DNA from: Camellia lanceoleosa
Lineage: Eukaryota; Streptophyta; Magnoliopsida; Ericales; Theaceae
DNA: 64,000 nucleotides
Direction of reading: 5' to 3'
NCBI GenBank assembly: GCA_025200525.1
Contig: CM045767.1
Location: forward strand, 9,159,273-9,223,272
The notes under the pieces were generated by a model, which ran no database searches, had not been told where the DNA came from, and was given only the letters and a program-made list of their open reading frames with translations. The translations under genes and the position numbers were made by a program. Shown piece after piece: positions 34,351 to 46,937 of the stretch. The stretch's first letter is position 1, and every line of letters starts with the position of its first letter.

Positions 34351-35340
34351 AAGAGAGAGAGAGAGAAATTTTTTTTACGTTGTGTATTTCAGTAATAATG
34401 CTCAAAAAATGTGCGAAATATTTGCGTAAAGGTTTGACATGTATCCACTCTCTAATTATCAAGTGAATATAGATGAAATCAAAGAACTCAACCTTAATGG
34501 CTAACAAATATTAGAAGCCCAACTATTGAAGTCTAATATCTATTAATTAATAGAATTCAGCAATTGAAAAGTCTCAAACGACATCTCTTTGTCTTCTTAA
34601 ATATTCTATTTTTTTGGTTTATACATTCATTTTAATATTGATAGAGAATTGGACGTATAGAAGAGTGAGAGACATTAAAATTATATATTGAGTCATGCAA
34701 TTGTTGTGATGAAAAATAAAAATTGTCTTCTTCTTTTATGTCAATTTATCTGGTTAGACTTTCAATTAAAACGTCAGATGTGCCTCTACATCATTATTGA
34801 ATATTGCTTTCATTTTTTTTAGATATTTTGTCTCACAATTGTTTGTGTTTTGTGTAATAAAATTTATTATATCTGTGTTTACTAAAACTATTAGATGGAC
34901 CTATGCAAAAAGTGCAAACTATTTCAATGTCATTCTTGGGATTAAAAGTACAAAAAATATATACAAAAAGTATATGAATAGACAAGTTTTTATTTATTAA
35001 TTAATAGAGTCACACAAAACCACACAAATTTTCTAATTTATTATTTATATAATTTACCTTGTTTTCTTTAAAAGTTTATTTTTAAATTAATTAATAAATA
35101 AATAAACTATTGAGAAAATTAGTCTAAGGTATCTCCTCCATTTTTAATAATGGAAGAGATCCACAATATTATTTTATGATGTCTAAGGTCCTTCAACCCT
35201 ATGTCCATATATCATAGAGAAATTTGACTCTCTCATATCAAACCTCATTTCTCTCTCTCTCTTTACCTTCCCTATTTCACATATATATATATATATATAT
35301 ATATATCTCTCTAAATCCAAACCTCACTTCACTCCCTTTA

Positions 35341-35830
35341 ATGGCCACTGCCACCTCCACCACCGCAAATACTATCATCGTTGGAGTCGATTTCATCACC
35401 GTCAGAGTTGCCGCCGATGTAGATCGGCTCAGATCTCTGTCTCCTAATGCCAAATATCATTGACCAGTTACATATTAAGGTGTTTGATTGGTGATTCTTT
35501 TTTATTTTATTTTTCTATTCCTAATCTTGAATCCGTTTTCAATCGAGATTCTCCAAACATATTTAGGCTCTGGTAGAGACTGCTCGCAGCGTAATGGTTT
35601 GGAAGGAATTTGCAATGGAGGTTTCCCAATATAAGTGTTATTCTGATCTTGGAAGGATGCTTCTGAAACTACAGAGTGTAACTCCCTATCTATTGCTAAA
35701 AGATAGAAAAGTAGAAATGTTAACACGTGTTCTTTTCTGTCAAGTTCACATTCTTTTATTTTTTTTCCAATTGATAAGCTTGATAGGTTATTCTAGTGCT
35801 CGCCATCCTTGTTCGATTTTCATTACTTGA
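35341..35830 (+). pseudogene. captured gene fragment, origin not recognised
   Basis: The ATG at 35341 opens a stretch of normal codon usage and higher GC (Ala/Thr/Val-rich, about 40 codons to the TGA near 35461) after a CT-rich, 5'UTR-like leader and a TA microsatellite (35279-35306). A second coding-like stretch at 35575-35710 encodes a VWKEFAMEVSQYKCYSDLGR-type segment. The two could be exons of one gene with an intron at about 35480-35570, but the splice sites are not certain. I do not recognise the family. Confidence 0.4.
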
Positions 35831-35869
35831 ATATTGAAAGGTATCAAATGTGTTTCCTTATTTAGTATT

Positions 35870-36235
35870 CTCTAACACAATTTTCTCTAGATAAAGTCAC
35901 ACAAAACCACACAAATTTTCTATACACAATTTTTTTCTAGATAGAGCCACACAAATTTTCTTTAACACAATTTTCTCTGGATAGAGCCATACAAAGCCAT
36001 ACAAATTTTTTTACACAATTTTCTCTAACACATTTTTTTTCTAGATAAAGCCACGCAAAGCCACACAAATTTTTTCTACACAATTTTTTCTGGATAGAGC
36101 TACACAAAACCACACAAATTGTCTTTAACACAATTTTCTTTGGATAGAGCCACCCAAAGCCATACAAATTTTCTCCATGCAATTTTCTCTAGATCGAGCC
36201 ACACAATGCCACACGAATTTTCTCTACACTATTTT
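35870..36235. repeat. tandem repeats of about 60 bp
   Basis: Six or so degenerate units of gatagagccacacaaagcc followed by acacaaattttctctacac and aattttctctg. The minus-strand frame 35937-36182 is only a by-product of the array. Confidence 0.8.
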
Positions 36236-36369
36236 CTCTGGATTTCTTTGGTACTCAGAGAAAATTGGTCAAAATGGTAGTTGTTCAATTTTCTCTGGTT
36301 TGTTGTTGTCTAAATGGCTTACAGTTTGGTTTGATCAAAAACACAAAGAAAATTATGAGCAAACCAGAA

Positions 36370-36605
36370 AATTTTGGTCAAAAACATAGAGAAATTCTCT
36401 AGTAAGTCCAGAAATTTCTCTGGAGAGAATTTTTTTAGAGAGAAAATCTATGGTAGGTCCAGAGAAATTCTCTGGGAAGTACAGAGAAATTGGAGAGAAT
36501 TTCTCTGCAGATAAAATCTCTGGGAGGTCTCTGGAGAGAATTTCTTTAGAGAGAAAATCTCTGAGAAGGCCAGAGAAATTTTCTGGATCGAATTTTTTCT
36601 GGATC
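36370..36605. repeat. short repeats of ctctggagagaatttctc
   Basis: Degenerate copies of agagaaattctctgg and agagagaaaatctctgg, each partly palindromic. It follows the 60-bp array and shares the word ttttctctgg. Confidence 0.6.
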
Positions 36606-37389
36606 GATATTGAGGGACCTTAGACATTATGAAAATATTGGGTGTCCTTTAAAGTATAAAATCTTAATACCAGGGACCTTAAAAAAAATCTCCTTAAATT
36701 ATTTCCTATTTCATCTTTGTTTTTATGTTTTTATTTTTTCTTAAAATAGTTTTAGTTTTGGGCAATTATTTATTTATTTTTTCCTTTCTATATATTATAA
36801 TTTTGTGCATTTTAAGTGTATGATGTTTTCATTATTACACTCGGAGAGATACACTATGAAAGAAGTATCATATGAAATTCAAGTAAAAAGAAGAAAAATA
36901 AATAAAACAATACGATAAATGTGAAGTAAAAATTAAAGATTAAAACTCTCAAAGTAAGCAAGCAAACAAATAAGTAAGTAGAATAGAATGTTTAACAATA
37001 GATATTTGAAAATTTGTAACAAAATTTTATAACTTTTCTTTTTTTCTAGGAAAATTTTATTTGGTACTAGCTAAATAAAATACTTTTAAAATAACCACAT
37101 TTTTTTACTTAATGTATAATATTTATATTGACTAACTTTTTTAGATTTATTTTTTAAAGTATTTATATAAAAAAAAAATCATTAGGAATAAAATTTTTTC
37201 TTAATTTAATTATAAATTTTCTCTATACATTATTTTTAAATTTTAAATAAAAAAATATAAAATAATTAATTAAAGATATATTACATTTATTCTATTTTTT
37301 TTATATGTAAAAAAATTTAAAATTAAAAATTAAAAATCACAATTTATATATATATATACAATCCGTGTGCAAGACGGGTGCAACGCTAG

Positions 37390-37619
37390 TAGCTAAAAAA
37401 TAAAAAACGAATTGAAACTTCCGAACCCTTGTAGTTAAAAAAACAAAAACGAATTGAACTTCCGAGAGGAAGCCTAAATAGATAGATAGTCGGAAAGCAG
37501 AGAGACCAGCTCACCGCTTACGCAAAAATTTCAGATACAAATTCAACAAAAAATCGAAGCTTCCCTCTTCTCTCTCTCCCTCTCTCTCTAGAAGACTGTT
37601 CTGTATTGAATTGAATTGG

Positions 37620-37650
<31 letters not shown>

Positions 37651-37712
37651 GTGAATGGCGTCTTTATAACAATCAAACCCTAATTCCAATTCTCTCTCTG
37701 ACTGTCTCAACA
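37390..37712 (+). promoter_or_regulatory. promoter and 5' leader of the carboxylesterase gene
   Basis: Only 323 bp separate the Helitron end from the start codon. A short direct repeat (aaaaacgaattgaa-acttccga) occurs at about 37404 and 37447. Long CT microsatellites (37561-37650) lie in the probable leader, as is common in plant 5'UTRs. No clear TATA box; taaatagatagatag at about 37473 is a weak candidate. Confidence 0.5.
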
Positions 37713-40700
37713 ATGCCAGGCGTTTCGGTGAAGCTTTACAGCGTCCTCTTCAAGTTCCTTCTCAAACGTCGCTTAGAAAACCTACTCGATTCCTCTCTGA
37801 ATCCCAACTCCGCCTCCAATCCCTTCGGCGTCACCCACCGCCCCGACGACCCCGTCGCCGCCGCCAACCCCACCTTCTCCGCCGTCGACGGCGTCGCCAC
37901 CAAAGACATCCACATCGACCCCCTCACCTCTCTCTCCCTCCGCATCTTCCTCCCCAACACCGCCCTCTCCTCCTCCTCCTCCTCCTCCTCTCCCCCCAAT
38001 TCTAGGGTTAGGGTTTCCCCAAATCCTTCAAAAATCCAAACTTTTTCCGATGATGGGCTTTACAGGGGTTATTCCCCGCCGATTGATAGACACAGCAGCC
38101 GGAATTGCCGCAAATTGCCCGTGATTTTGCAGTTTCACGGCGGAGGGTTTGTGAGTGGGAGCAATGACGCCGTGGCGAATGATTTGTTCTGCCGAAGAAT
38201 CGCGAAGCTGTTGGATGCCATTGTGATTGCGGTTGGGTATAGGCTTGCACCAGAGAATCGGTACCCGGCGGCTTTTGAGGATGGGGTTAAAGTGTTGAAT
38301 TGGTTGGGGAAGCAAGCTAACTTGGCTGATTGTATTGTTGGTGGAGGTGTTAGGAGATTTAATATTCATAGGCAGCAAATTGTTGATGGTTTTGGTGAAT
38401 CAATGGTTGAGCCTTGGTTGGCTGCTCATGGTGATCCTTCTAGGTAACATACTTTTTGTGTTCTTACTCTTTTGTTTATAATTTCAATTTTTATACCATT
38501 GATTAATTTTGGGTTGTGCTTTAAATTGGAATTGATGGTGATATGTAAGTTAAGTCTCACCAGTCTGAACTATGGACTTTCTTGAGATGCATATTTTCAT
38601 TCTACATAACAACAATGTAATTCCAATTCCATGGAAATCCATGAAAAATCGTGTCTTGAATTAGCAGAACCTAAATACAACATTGAATGGGGACTGACAA
38701 GAACAAAGAAACTACAACCAAAGCCCGTATAACTCTATTGGCTTGAAAGCTATGAACCAACATCTCTATTATAAAGCAAGAACTAACATGATAGACAACC
38801 GTTTAATGATGTCCAGCTTGGGGTTTGCTTTTCATTTGAATCTTATAAGTGGAATTCAATGCTCATTTACATTCTACGTGTGAAATAATTTGATAATATT
38901 GTCCATTGGTCATATCAATAGTACAGTGGTTTCTTATTTTGCCTCATGTATATAATCCTGAAAATATTAATAGATGCATAATCAACCTTATAGTGGTTTG
39001 ATGGAAAAATATTACTTCTAAAAATACATACAGGTAAACAAATTAATAAAGATGGGGGCATGTTCATGCGAGAGAGAGAGAGTCTGAAGAAATGGTAACT
39101 GACATAACTTTTGTAATCAAGTTTTTCTACAATGTAAGCATCAGTTATGGTATTCACATTGGCTTTAACTTGCACTGTTATAAGGATTGTTGCATAAGGA
39201 TCAGCAACTGTCATTCACCTCTTATGAAAATATGAAGCTATCATGTGGATTTTGTCAGTACTTGACATTGTTGGTTGCATGAAGGCAAATTATCTTGTTT
39301 TCTTTGTACTAGTTATTGCATGAGGTTGTAGTGTTATGCAGTTTTAGGATGTTAATTTAACAAATTTTAGCAGACTGCTGATTGTCTCTGTCCTAGGTGC
39401 AATGTCTTGTCAAAGGTATACATCAACAAGAAGCTCCTCATCAATTTAAGGCTATTGGGCATTTCAGCATTGAGCTGTAGGAGATAGAATGCAAGCTTCT
39501 GGGTGCAAATTTAGCTCATAAATTAGATCCTAGAATCCTTTTTTGATGGGAGCAATCAAATTTCTTGGAATGGTCAACTTTTTTCCAATGGACATTTGTT
39601 GGTTAAGGCTCAATTATAGTAATTTTGCAGCCCACCCAGAGCCACCATATGTTGTGTGGATGCCACTTTTGCCACCACATTACATGCGATCTTGACGTCT
39701 GTTTCATCCCTAGTCATCTACTTGCTCACCCACTTGCATGAAAACCATTTGTGGCCATCATCGTCAGTCTAGCTTCACTGACTACAACGTTATTTCCATC
39801 ATTTCCACCATATCACCATTCTTCACCATTTTCATACAACTTTTTTTTGGCCAACCCCATAGGTACCGTTGAACTTTTGTCATATCACCCATAATTCAAT
39901 TTTGTGCTCATGTCCTGATCTAGAAGTAAAACTCTAATTCCCACACGATACATTTGACAAAATTGATTCCAATATTGGAGTTAATATCATTCCATTTGCC
40001 AACTTTGGCATGAACAAAGCTTAGGAGCTTTCTTTTGAGCTCTTGGTTACCTCATTCCTGCAATCTATAAATCCATTCCGAATTTACAGGACATTCACTA
40101 TACTGCTGTCCACGAACTATTGAAGTCTTGCAAAATGATTCACTTTGACTTTGCTATCGCCCTACTTTACTGGCCACTGTAGGCTGTAATAGTTTTGGCT
40201 TAACCTTTGTCAACTTCTTTTTATATTTCTGTATACAGTGCTTGTGCACGAAGGTTGACCTTTTTATTTGACTTTACTATCATATAAAAGTAGCATTAAT
40301 AGTGAAGGAGTTTGCCTTTATCCCAAGGAAAAAAAAAAACATCACTAAAAGCTTTCGTAGCAGTAAGAGGATTGGACTAGTGAAGGAGTTTGCCTTTATC
40401 CCAAGACAATGCTATTCAATTTGAAAACAGAGCTTAGTGCCCTCAGTCATTTAATTGAAAATGATCAGCTCCAAATTGCCGATATTTTCCTTCATAGCTT
40501 TAGGATTAGATACAAATTTTCACATGTGAAGATAGCGTTCAGTGTACATGTTAAGAACTGAAATACAAATTAAATTTCCCTGGAGTTTTAGAACATTTGT
40601 GAACTGGTTCCCCAATGCTTCAGAAGTGTTTTTTTTCACAGGAAAACATCTTGTTTCTTTTATGTATTTCCCACAGGAAACACTTGTTGGAGAATGCTTT

Positions 40701-41802
40701 TTTCTCAAAGGGACTGTTTGTTAAAGCTTTTGGGGATGATTATAGCTTATTTTGATTTGGGAGTCTGTGCCAGACTGTTTGGTGCAGTTTTTGCTTATAG
40801 CTTATTAGGCAGAAATAACTTAAATAAGCTGAAAAAAGCTCATTATTCGAAAGCTGAGGTAGGAATGCTTTTAGATTCTGCTTTCTGATTATTAGTTTTT
40901 AACTTAAAAAAAGGTCTACCAAACATGACTAAAGAATGATACTTGTTAAAATTTGAACTTATTCAAGTTTACTTAAATAAGCTGAAAGAATGATACTTGC
41001 ATGTTAATACTTGATACAATAGCAATTAGAAGCATGTGGATATGTCTTGTATGACTTCTTTTGAATCAATATTATGTCAATTTGGTTTATTTTGTAAACA
41101 CTGGTTTTGTCAATGCAACCATGTTTGTACAAATGGTCCTCACTTATCACCCCATCTTTTTAACTTGAAATCTTATCATAAATGCTCCATTTTTAGTTTA
41201 TTCTTTGTTTCAATGTTAAGCTTACATACTGAGCTACTACTAATTCAGTCTTGCCATTATATAGGTCTGTCCTCCTGGGAGTGAGCTGTGGTGCTAATAT
41301 TGCGAACTATGTTGCACAGAAAGCTGTGGAGGCAGGCAAGAATTTAGATCCTGTAAGGGTAGTGGCGCAGGTACTAATGTACCCTTTCTTCATTGGGAGC
41401 ATTCCCACACACTCTGAGATCAGATTAGCAAACTCCTACTTTTACGATAAAACTATGAGCATGCTTGCATGGAAACTCTTCCTACCTGAGGAAGAATTTG
41501 ACCTAGATCACCCTGCTGCCAACCCCCTTGCCTCTGGCAGAGAAATACCACTCAAGTACATGCCTCCGACCTTAACAGTCGTGGCTGAACATGATTGGAT
41601 GAGGGACAGGGCTATTGCTTACTCAGAGGAGCTTCGAAAAGTCAACGTGGATGCGCCTCTTCTTGATTACAAGGACGCTGTGCATGAATTTGCTACACTT
41701 GATGTTCTACTCAAGACACTGCAAGCCCAGGCTTGTGCAGAAGATATTTCGATATGGGTCAAGAAGTATATATCGCTCAGAGGCCATGAATTTTCTTACT
41801 GA
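37713..41802 (+). CDS. CXE11-like: probable carboxylesterase, CXE11/CXE16 type
   Basis: Alpha/beta-hydrolase of the plant carboxylesterase (HSL/GID1-like) family that would hydrolyse small esters; the substrate is unknown. CDS join 37713-38443, 41265-41802, 422 residues. The junction AG|gtaaca...atatag|G restores one Arg codon. The start ATG gives MPGVSVKLYSVLFKFLLK, the conserved N-terminus of this subgroup; an earlier in-frame ATG at 37611 lies in CT repeats. The oxyanion motif HGGG is at residues 142-145, the nucleophile Ser251 in GVSCG, Asp354 in EHDWMRD and His384 in DAVHEF. A Ser-rich run (about 86-93) comes from a TCC repeat. The protein ends GHEFSY. All catalytic residues are present and there is no break, so it is probably functional. 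A GTAAGC...GACAG stretch after the stop (about 41850-41967) may be a 3'UTR intron. Confidence 0.93.
38444..41264 (+). other. single large intron of the carboxylesterase gene
   Basis: 2821 bp, GT-AG. It holds a 27-bp phrase (agtgaaggagtttgcctttatcccaag) repeated 78 bp apart at 40301 and 40379. A possible small MITE lies at about 40710-40930 (ctgtttgttaaagctttt...ggtctaccaaacatgact). No gene inside; the minus-strand frame at 38915-39214 has no recognisable content. Confidence 0.75.
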
Positions 41803-42060
41803 GGAGATTGAAAATTGCAGTTTAGGAACATTCTTTTTGATGACGAGGGTAAGCATCGCATTACCCGATTCACTGAGCTGTTTTTTTTTAATACTTTTTT
41901 CAGTTTTGCTCTTCTTGTGGGCACATTTTATTCATTCATTCATTCATGTTCTTTTTTGTCATGACAGAGATGTATAATATTATGTATAGGAACAAATTGA
42001 ATAGAATGTATACCTTTCTCTCACTTTGTTATTCTTTACAAATTGATGAGTCTACACTGT
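41803..42060 (+). other. 3' untranslated region of the carboxylesterase gene
   Basis: Possible intron gtaagcatcg...catgacag (about 41850-41967). A polyadenylation site is probable after the aatagaatgt words near 42000, but it cannot be fixed from sequence alone. Confidence 0.4.
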
Positions 42061-42549
42061 TGAAATTGAAAGTTATTTGATACTGATACTGAAATTTATA
42101 GCATTATATGGATTGTGAATATATACTCTACTATGGTGGCCAAGACTATGCACATAAATGCCTATTTTGTTGTTTTGGTTCATGGAATCAAATGAAATAA
42201 AATGGTTATTCTTTAGTTTTCTTATAAAATGATCATCTAATAACAATGATAAATGATAGTTTTAATTGAATTGCAATTTTTGTCATTTTTTTAATAAATC
42301 AAATGTGAAAATGGGCATGATGAAATAGGATTTGGGGTGGCTTTGTTTACTATCAAATACATCATTTCAATATACATATCTAAACAATTATTCATCTATT
42401 GATCTCCCATTCAATAGCAAAATTAATTTTTGTATAAAATGAATTTCATTGCTGAAAGAACTCTTTCAGCAGTTGCAGTCGTCATTGTTGGTAGAATGTT
42501 AATTTGACAAAGCTAATAAAACTGATTATTTTTTGGAAATCTTCCAATC

Positions 42550-43645
42550 TACAAGGTGGGAGTTCCTACAATTCAAGTAATGTGGCATCTTATGATTGGT
42601 TAAGAGATTATACAATTCAAGGAAACTTATATTTGGAATCCTAGTTAGTTTAGGTAACTTATTTAACTTTTTTGTAATTAAATCTTTACTACTTAAAAAT
42701 ATAAAATTCAATATAAACAATTTTTTAATAACCCATCAGTTGATTTTTATTTTATTTTTTTTGAACGATCAAATTGTTCCACAACAAAAATTAGGTTTGG
42801 TTTCATTTTTGAGAAATATTTTTGAGATTTTTTAAAAATTTTTGTCTTTAGTAACTTTTTTTAATATTTGAGTCAAAATTTTAGAACTTTTTATATGCAA
42901 ATAATCTAAATGCACTTTAGAATATTTGTCAAGAAATCTAAATTTTTTTACTAAAAAAAAAATAATAATAAAAAATGACATTTTTTTTGTTTTTATTTTG
43001 TTTTTTGGGCCAGGTTTCTCTTCAGTCCAAGATTGGACTAGAGTGTGCTGTGGGAGCCTACCATGGATCTTGTTTCGATAATCCGAACCATTGAATGCGT
43101 AGAACTCGTCGAGTACTTCATTCTTACAAAATATCGTGTTAATCAAATATAGATAGCCACTTAATCAAATCATATTTCTATCAACGGTAAATATGATTTT
43201 TAAAATAAATTGTTGACAAAAATTATTCCGATCAAGCAGCTATTGATATTCGATCAGCGTGATTTTTGACAAGCATAAAATACTCAACAAGCTCTACACA
43301 TTGAATAATTTAGATTGTCGAAACATGACTGATGATAGGCCCCATGGACCCCATGGCCCCATAGGCCCATGGTCTATGACACTCAATGTTGCCCAATGTA
43401 GGCAGATTTTTAACAACTATTAATTGTGTAATAAAATTGCGGAACAATTTGATCGTGAAAAAAACAGAAAAAGAAAATTTAAAGTGATAGATCATCCAAA
43501 AATTACCAAGTTTAAAATTTATATTTTTAGATACAGATTTAATTACAAAAAAAATAAACAAGTTATCTAAAATAAATAGAATTACAAATACCTATTTAAT
43601 TTCTTAATCAATCATAAAATGCCACATTATGTAGGAGCTCTCTTT
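42550..43645. mobile_element. element with long inverted arms, about 1.1 kb
   Basis: cctac...taatgtggcatcttatgattggttaag and about 200 following bases (42560-42780) recur inverted at 43430-43640 with moderate divergence. The arms hold gatcaaattgttcc and its inverse. The centre (42790-43430) has no gene. Exact ends and target duplication are not clear. Confidence 0.6.
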
Positions 43646-44522
43646 AGAAAAAATTATTAGGTATTTCCGGAGTATCACGTGTCTATATTCTTTCACTAAT
43701 CATCATTCACCGTGGCCGCTCATATTCCTCAATCACCTAATACAAAATTATAAGTCTTACCTTTTTCATCAATCATAATACCGTGGAATACTACATAACC
43801 GTGTCCAAAAGTACTTTTTTAGATGGTAATTAATAAAGAATTAGTGGGCTTAGGGCTGGGTTAGGTGTTGAAACAAAGCGTACTGGGTCAATTGGGTATT
43901 CAATATTTTGACCTGGTGGTGTCACAAGGAGTTATTTATTTACAAAGTGGTTTTACAAGTTGTTTTCAAATTATTTTTTAAATTCACATATTGTTTTCAA
44001 AATTGTATTTTAAAAATACCACTTTAGAATTGAGATTATATTTTTAGATTACAGTTTTAAAAAATCATGTTTAATTTACTATAAAAATCTTTAAAATGGT
44101 GTTTTCAAATACACAGACTTTGACCCTTAGTAACTCATCAAAGAAGACACCATGATGTAATCCAAAGCATTCTTTTCAATCCTGTTTGAACTTATATTTT
44201 GTTTTGATCTAAGATTTATTGGGAAAAAAATTTGAATAAATTTTTTTTTTTTTTATTTTTATAGTTAATCAGGCCCCAAAAAACTAATTTTTTTTGGGAA
44301 GTGTATTCATTTTATTCTCATGTTTTGATGAGATTTTTTTGTCTCAAATTTTTTTTGACATAATAATTAGATAATATCTTCAGATTCTTACATGACCTAA
44401 TGATTGTAAATATTTTGGAAGAAAAAAAAAGAAGACAAAATTATGGGGAAAACCTTTGTCTTATTTCTTAGAGTGAATTAAATAGATTTGTTTTTGTGAG
44501 AACAAAGAATTTTCTAGCAAAA
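43646..44522. other. AT-rich intergenic DNA
   Basis: No gene or clear element seen. Confidence 0.35.
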
Positions 44523-44531
44523 TAAATTTTG

Positions 44532-45033
44532 GAATAAAAGACAATTTTAATCTTTAAAATATGCGCTCTTTGCTATTTTAGTCCCTTAAGTTTTAATTTT
44601 ATCATTTTGGTCCTTAAAGTTGTTAATGTAGTCCTATCTCTAACGTCTGTTTACAATGATAACGGAAAAAGTATTTTATCTTTGGGTAAAAGATAGTTTT
44701 AGTCCTAAACTATGCATTTTTTTTGTCATTTTAGTCCGTTAAGTTTTAAATTTTGTTATTTTGATCCTCAAAATTATCAATTTGAACTAGGACCAAATTG
44801 ATAATTTTGAGGACCAAAATGACAACATTTAAAACTGGAGGGACTGAAATAACAAGAAACGCATCCTTTAAGGACGAAAACTGTCTTTTATCTATATTTC
44901 TATTATCAATATAGACAAATGTTAAACCTAAGACCAAATTGACAACTTTAACAACTAAATTGACAAAATTGAAACTTGAGGGACTAAAATGAAAAATAAT
45001 ACATCCTTTAAGGACTAAAATTGTCTTTTATCT
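44532..45033. mobile_element. Mutator-type MITE, 502 bp, with a nested inner copy
   Basis: Ends gaataaaagacaattttaat and inverse aaaattgtcttttatct, with a perfect 9-bp duplication TAAATTTTG on both sides (44523-44531 and 45034-45042). A second pair of the same type of end occurs inside (gggtaaaagatagttttagtcc at about 44692 and the inverse ending at about 44892), so the element is a palindrome within a palindrome. No coding capacity. Confidence 0.85.
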
Positions 45034-45042
45034 TAAATTTTG

Positions 45043-46086
45043 TTAACCAATAAATTGACTTTAAAGTCATTAGCAAATGAAACCTTCAAATCTAAATTTA
45101 TAAAGGCTCTTATTAATATGTGTCCTCAAAGCACATGTTAAGAATGTAATTAATGAGTTTAATTACCTCCACTTATATGAGAGATTGTAAACTTTAAATA
45201 GAAATAAATATATAGTGATTTTCAAAAACTAGATATTTATCTACATGTACAAAAATGTCCTCACACTTTTGAAATACCGAAATTCACTTATGTGTAAAAA
45301 AAATAAAATGATAGTACTCTCTTAAATAAAATTTTTAAAAAAAACATTAATATTTCATTATAAATAAAAAAAATTTCTTTATTTGAAAACTCATTTAAGT
45401 TGAAACAATTCCGTAAAATGGATTGATGAAACAAATCCATTGATGTTATAATACTACAACAAAAAATAAAAATAAAAATGCATTTTAATTGATTTCAAAA
45501 AATAATAAACCAAATAAATAAAAATACTTTATCTAGAATTATATAATCACGGTATGTGTTACAGATTTTAAAAATATATATAATATAATTATAATAAAAT
45601 AAAATAAAATAAAATAATAGAAAGGAAAATTAATGGATGAAATTGAGAAAAATACAGAGAGGGTACTTTGGTCTCTATGTAAAAGAAAAGAACGGCGTTA
45701 CATGCACCAATTAGTGTATTAATTAGTGTATCAATACTAGTTATGACATTATTATTGACTCTACTCATTATACAAATTACAAATACCAAAAATATATTAA
45801 ATTAGTGTACTAATTAGTGCATATAGCATTAGTCAAAAGGAAAGAACGGTACTATATGCACCAATTAGTGTATTAACTAGTGTACTTATTTAATGAATCG
45901 GTGGTACTATATGTATCAATTGGTATGTATATTAATTAGTGTAACAACATATGTTATGACATTATTATTTTAAAATTATGACTCCACTCATTATATAAAT
46001 TACAAATATTGAAAACTTTTAAAATTATGTCAAATCATCTGTCAATACACTAATTAATATACCAATTGATACATATATCATTATTC
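45043..46086. other. AT-rich intergenic DNA with repeated short phrase
   Basis: caccaattagtgtattaa and relatives occur at about 45706, 45725, 45869 and inverted near 46045. No gene seen. Confidence 0.4.
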
Positions 46087-46089
46087 TAA

Positions 46090-46235
46090 CACTGTGTTTG
46101 GTTAGGAGATTTGAGGAGAGATTTGGAAAGGAAACAGGAAAAGGTGTGTGAAACTATGTGAAATATAAATATATTTTATTCATATTTTACTTACTTTTTC
46201 TATTTCCTTTTTCAAATTTTCCAACCAAAACAGTA
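46090..46235. mobile_element. small Harbinger-like MITE, 146 bp
   Basis: Ends cactgtgtttggttagg and inverse-like ccaaccaaaacagta, with TAA on both sides (46087-46089 and 46236-46238). Non-coding. Confidence 0.55.
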
Positions 46236-46937
46236 TAAATGAATTTCTTAACAGCAATCTTTTTCCCGTAAATCTTACTTTCTCTCTCTTTTTTCTTCTT
46301 TTAAATAAATGCTAGAATTCATACAAAGTCACACTCGATGGACCTGTCCAACTCTGAAACCAGTGACTGGTTCATAATTTTAAGCTTTCAAGATAATCGT
46401 CTGTATTGGGAACCTTAAGGGTCTTGTCCTCGTTCAACTTTTTTTGTTTTTGAACGATTTGTCCTTGTTGAACTTTAAAACATCAAGAATTAGTCTTAAA
46501 TTCTGTTCAAAAATTTTAGGATAATTTTAGGAATACAAAATTTGGTAAAAAATTAAAGATCTATAGCATTTTTCAAAATTTTATACTAATTTCATTTTTC
46601 TAATTAAAATTAGAGTGAATTTCTCTCAATTTATGACCCATCATGGGTTTATTTTAATAATTTAAATTGTTTATTTTTATAAAACATTCAATTTATGTCA
46701 TCTATTAAAAATTAAATTAAGGGCGATCTTAATACACCTCAAATCACAATGAAAAAGATAAGTGAATAGAAAAATGATACTTCGAAATTGTCATTATACT
46801 AATCATACTTTACTACATAACACTTCATCTCACTTCCCCTTTTTTTTCACTTCTCTACTTCATCCCCAAAATGCATACGTAGATATGTATCCCCATAGTA
46901 CATGTGTATTTTTAGGTTCCTAAGAACATGAACTTTA
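46236..46937. other. AT-rich intergenic DNA
   Basis: No gene seen. Confidence 0.35.

Larger units (their letters stand above)
35112..36694. mobile_element. Mutator-type element with gene-like DNA inside Helitron 2
   Basis: This 1583-bp block is missing at the equivalent place in Helitron 1 (about 32810). Its ends are imperfect inverted repeats of roughly 85-100 bp; tgatgtctaaggtccttcaa near 35177 mirrors ttgagggaccttagacatta near 36610. It is flanked by taaactatt (35103-35111) and taaattatt (36695-36703), an 8 of 9 match. Inside are a GC-richer coding-like stretch and two arrays. This is the layout of a Pack-MULE. Confidence 0.65.
33602..37389 (+). mobile_element. non-autonomous Helitron 2, head to tail with Helitron 1
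   Basis: It starts tatattatataagg directly after the CTAG of Helitron 1, where the usual TC has become TA. It ends with hairpin ccgtgtgcaagacgg, then gtgcaacg and CTAG (37386-37389) before T. Its ends and much of the interior are related to Helitron 1. It contains about five tandem 100-125-bp units (33815-34350) and a Mutator-type insertion (35112-36694). Its right end is 323 bp before the carboxylesterase start codon. Confidence 0.75.

Noticed and set aside
35937..36182. 81-residue minus-strand ORF with repeats
   Set aside because: By-product of the 60-bp tandem array.
37611..37712. Upstream in-frame ATG for the carboxylesterase
   Set aside because: The extension is translation of CT repeats, and family members start at the MPGV-type N-terminus.
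37736..37999. Glu-rich minus-strand ORF
   Set aside because: Antisense of the CT/TCC-rich first exon of the carboxylesterase.
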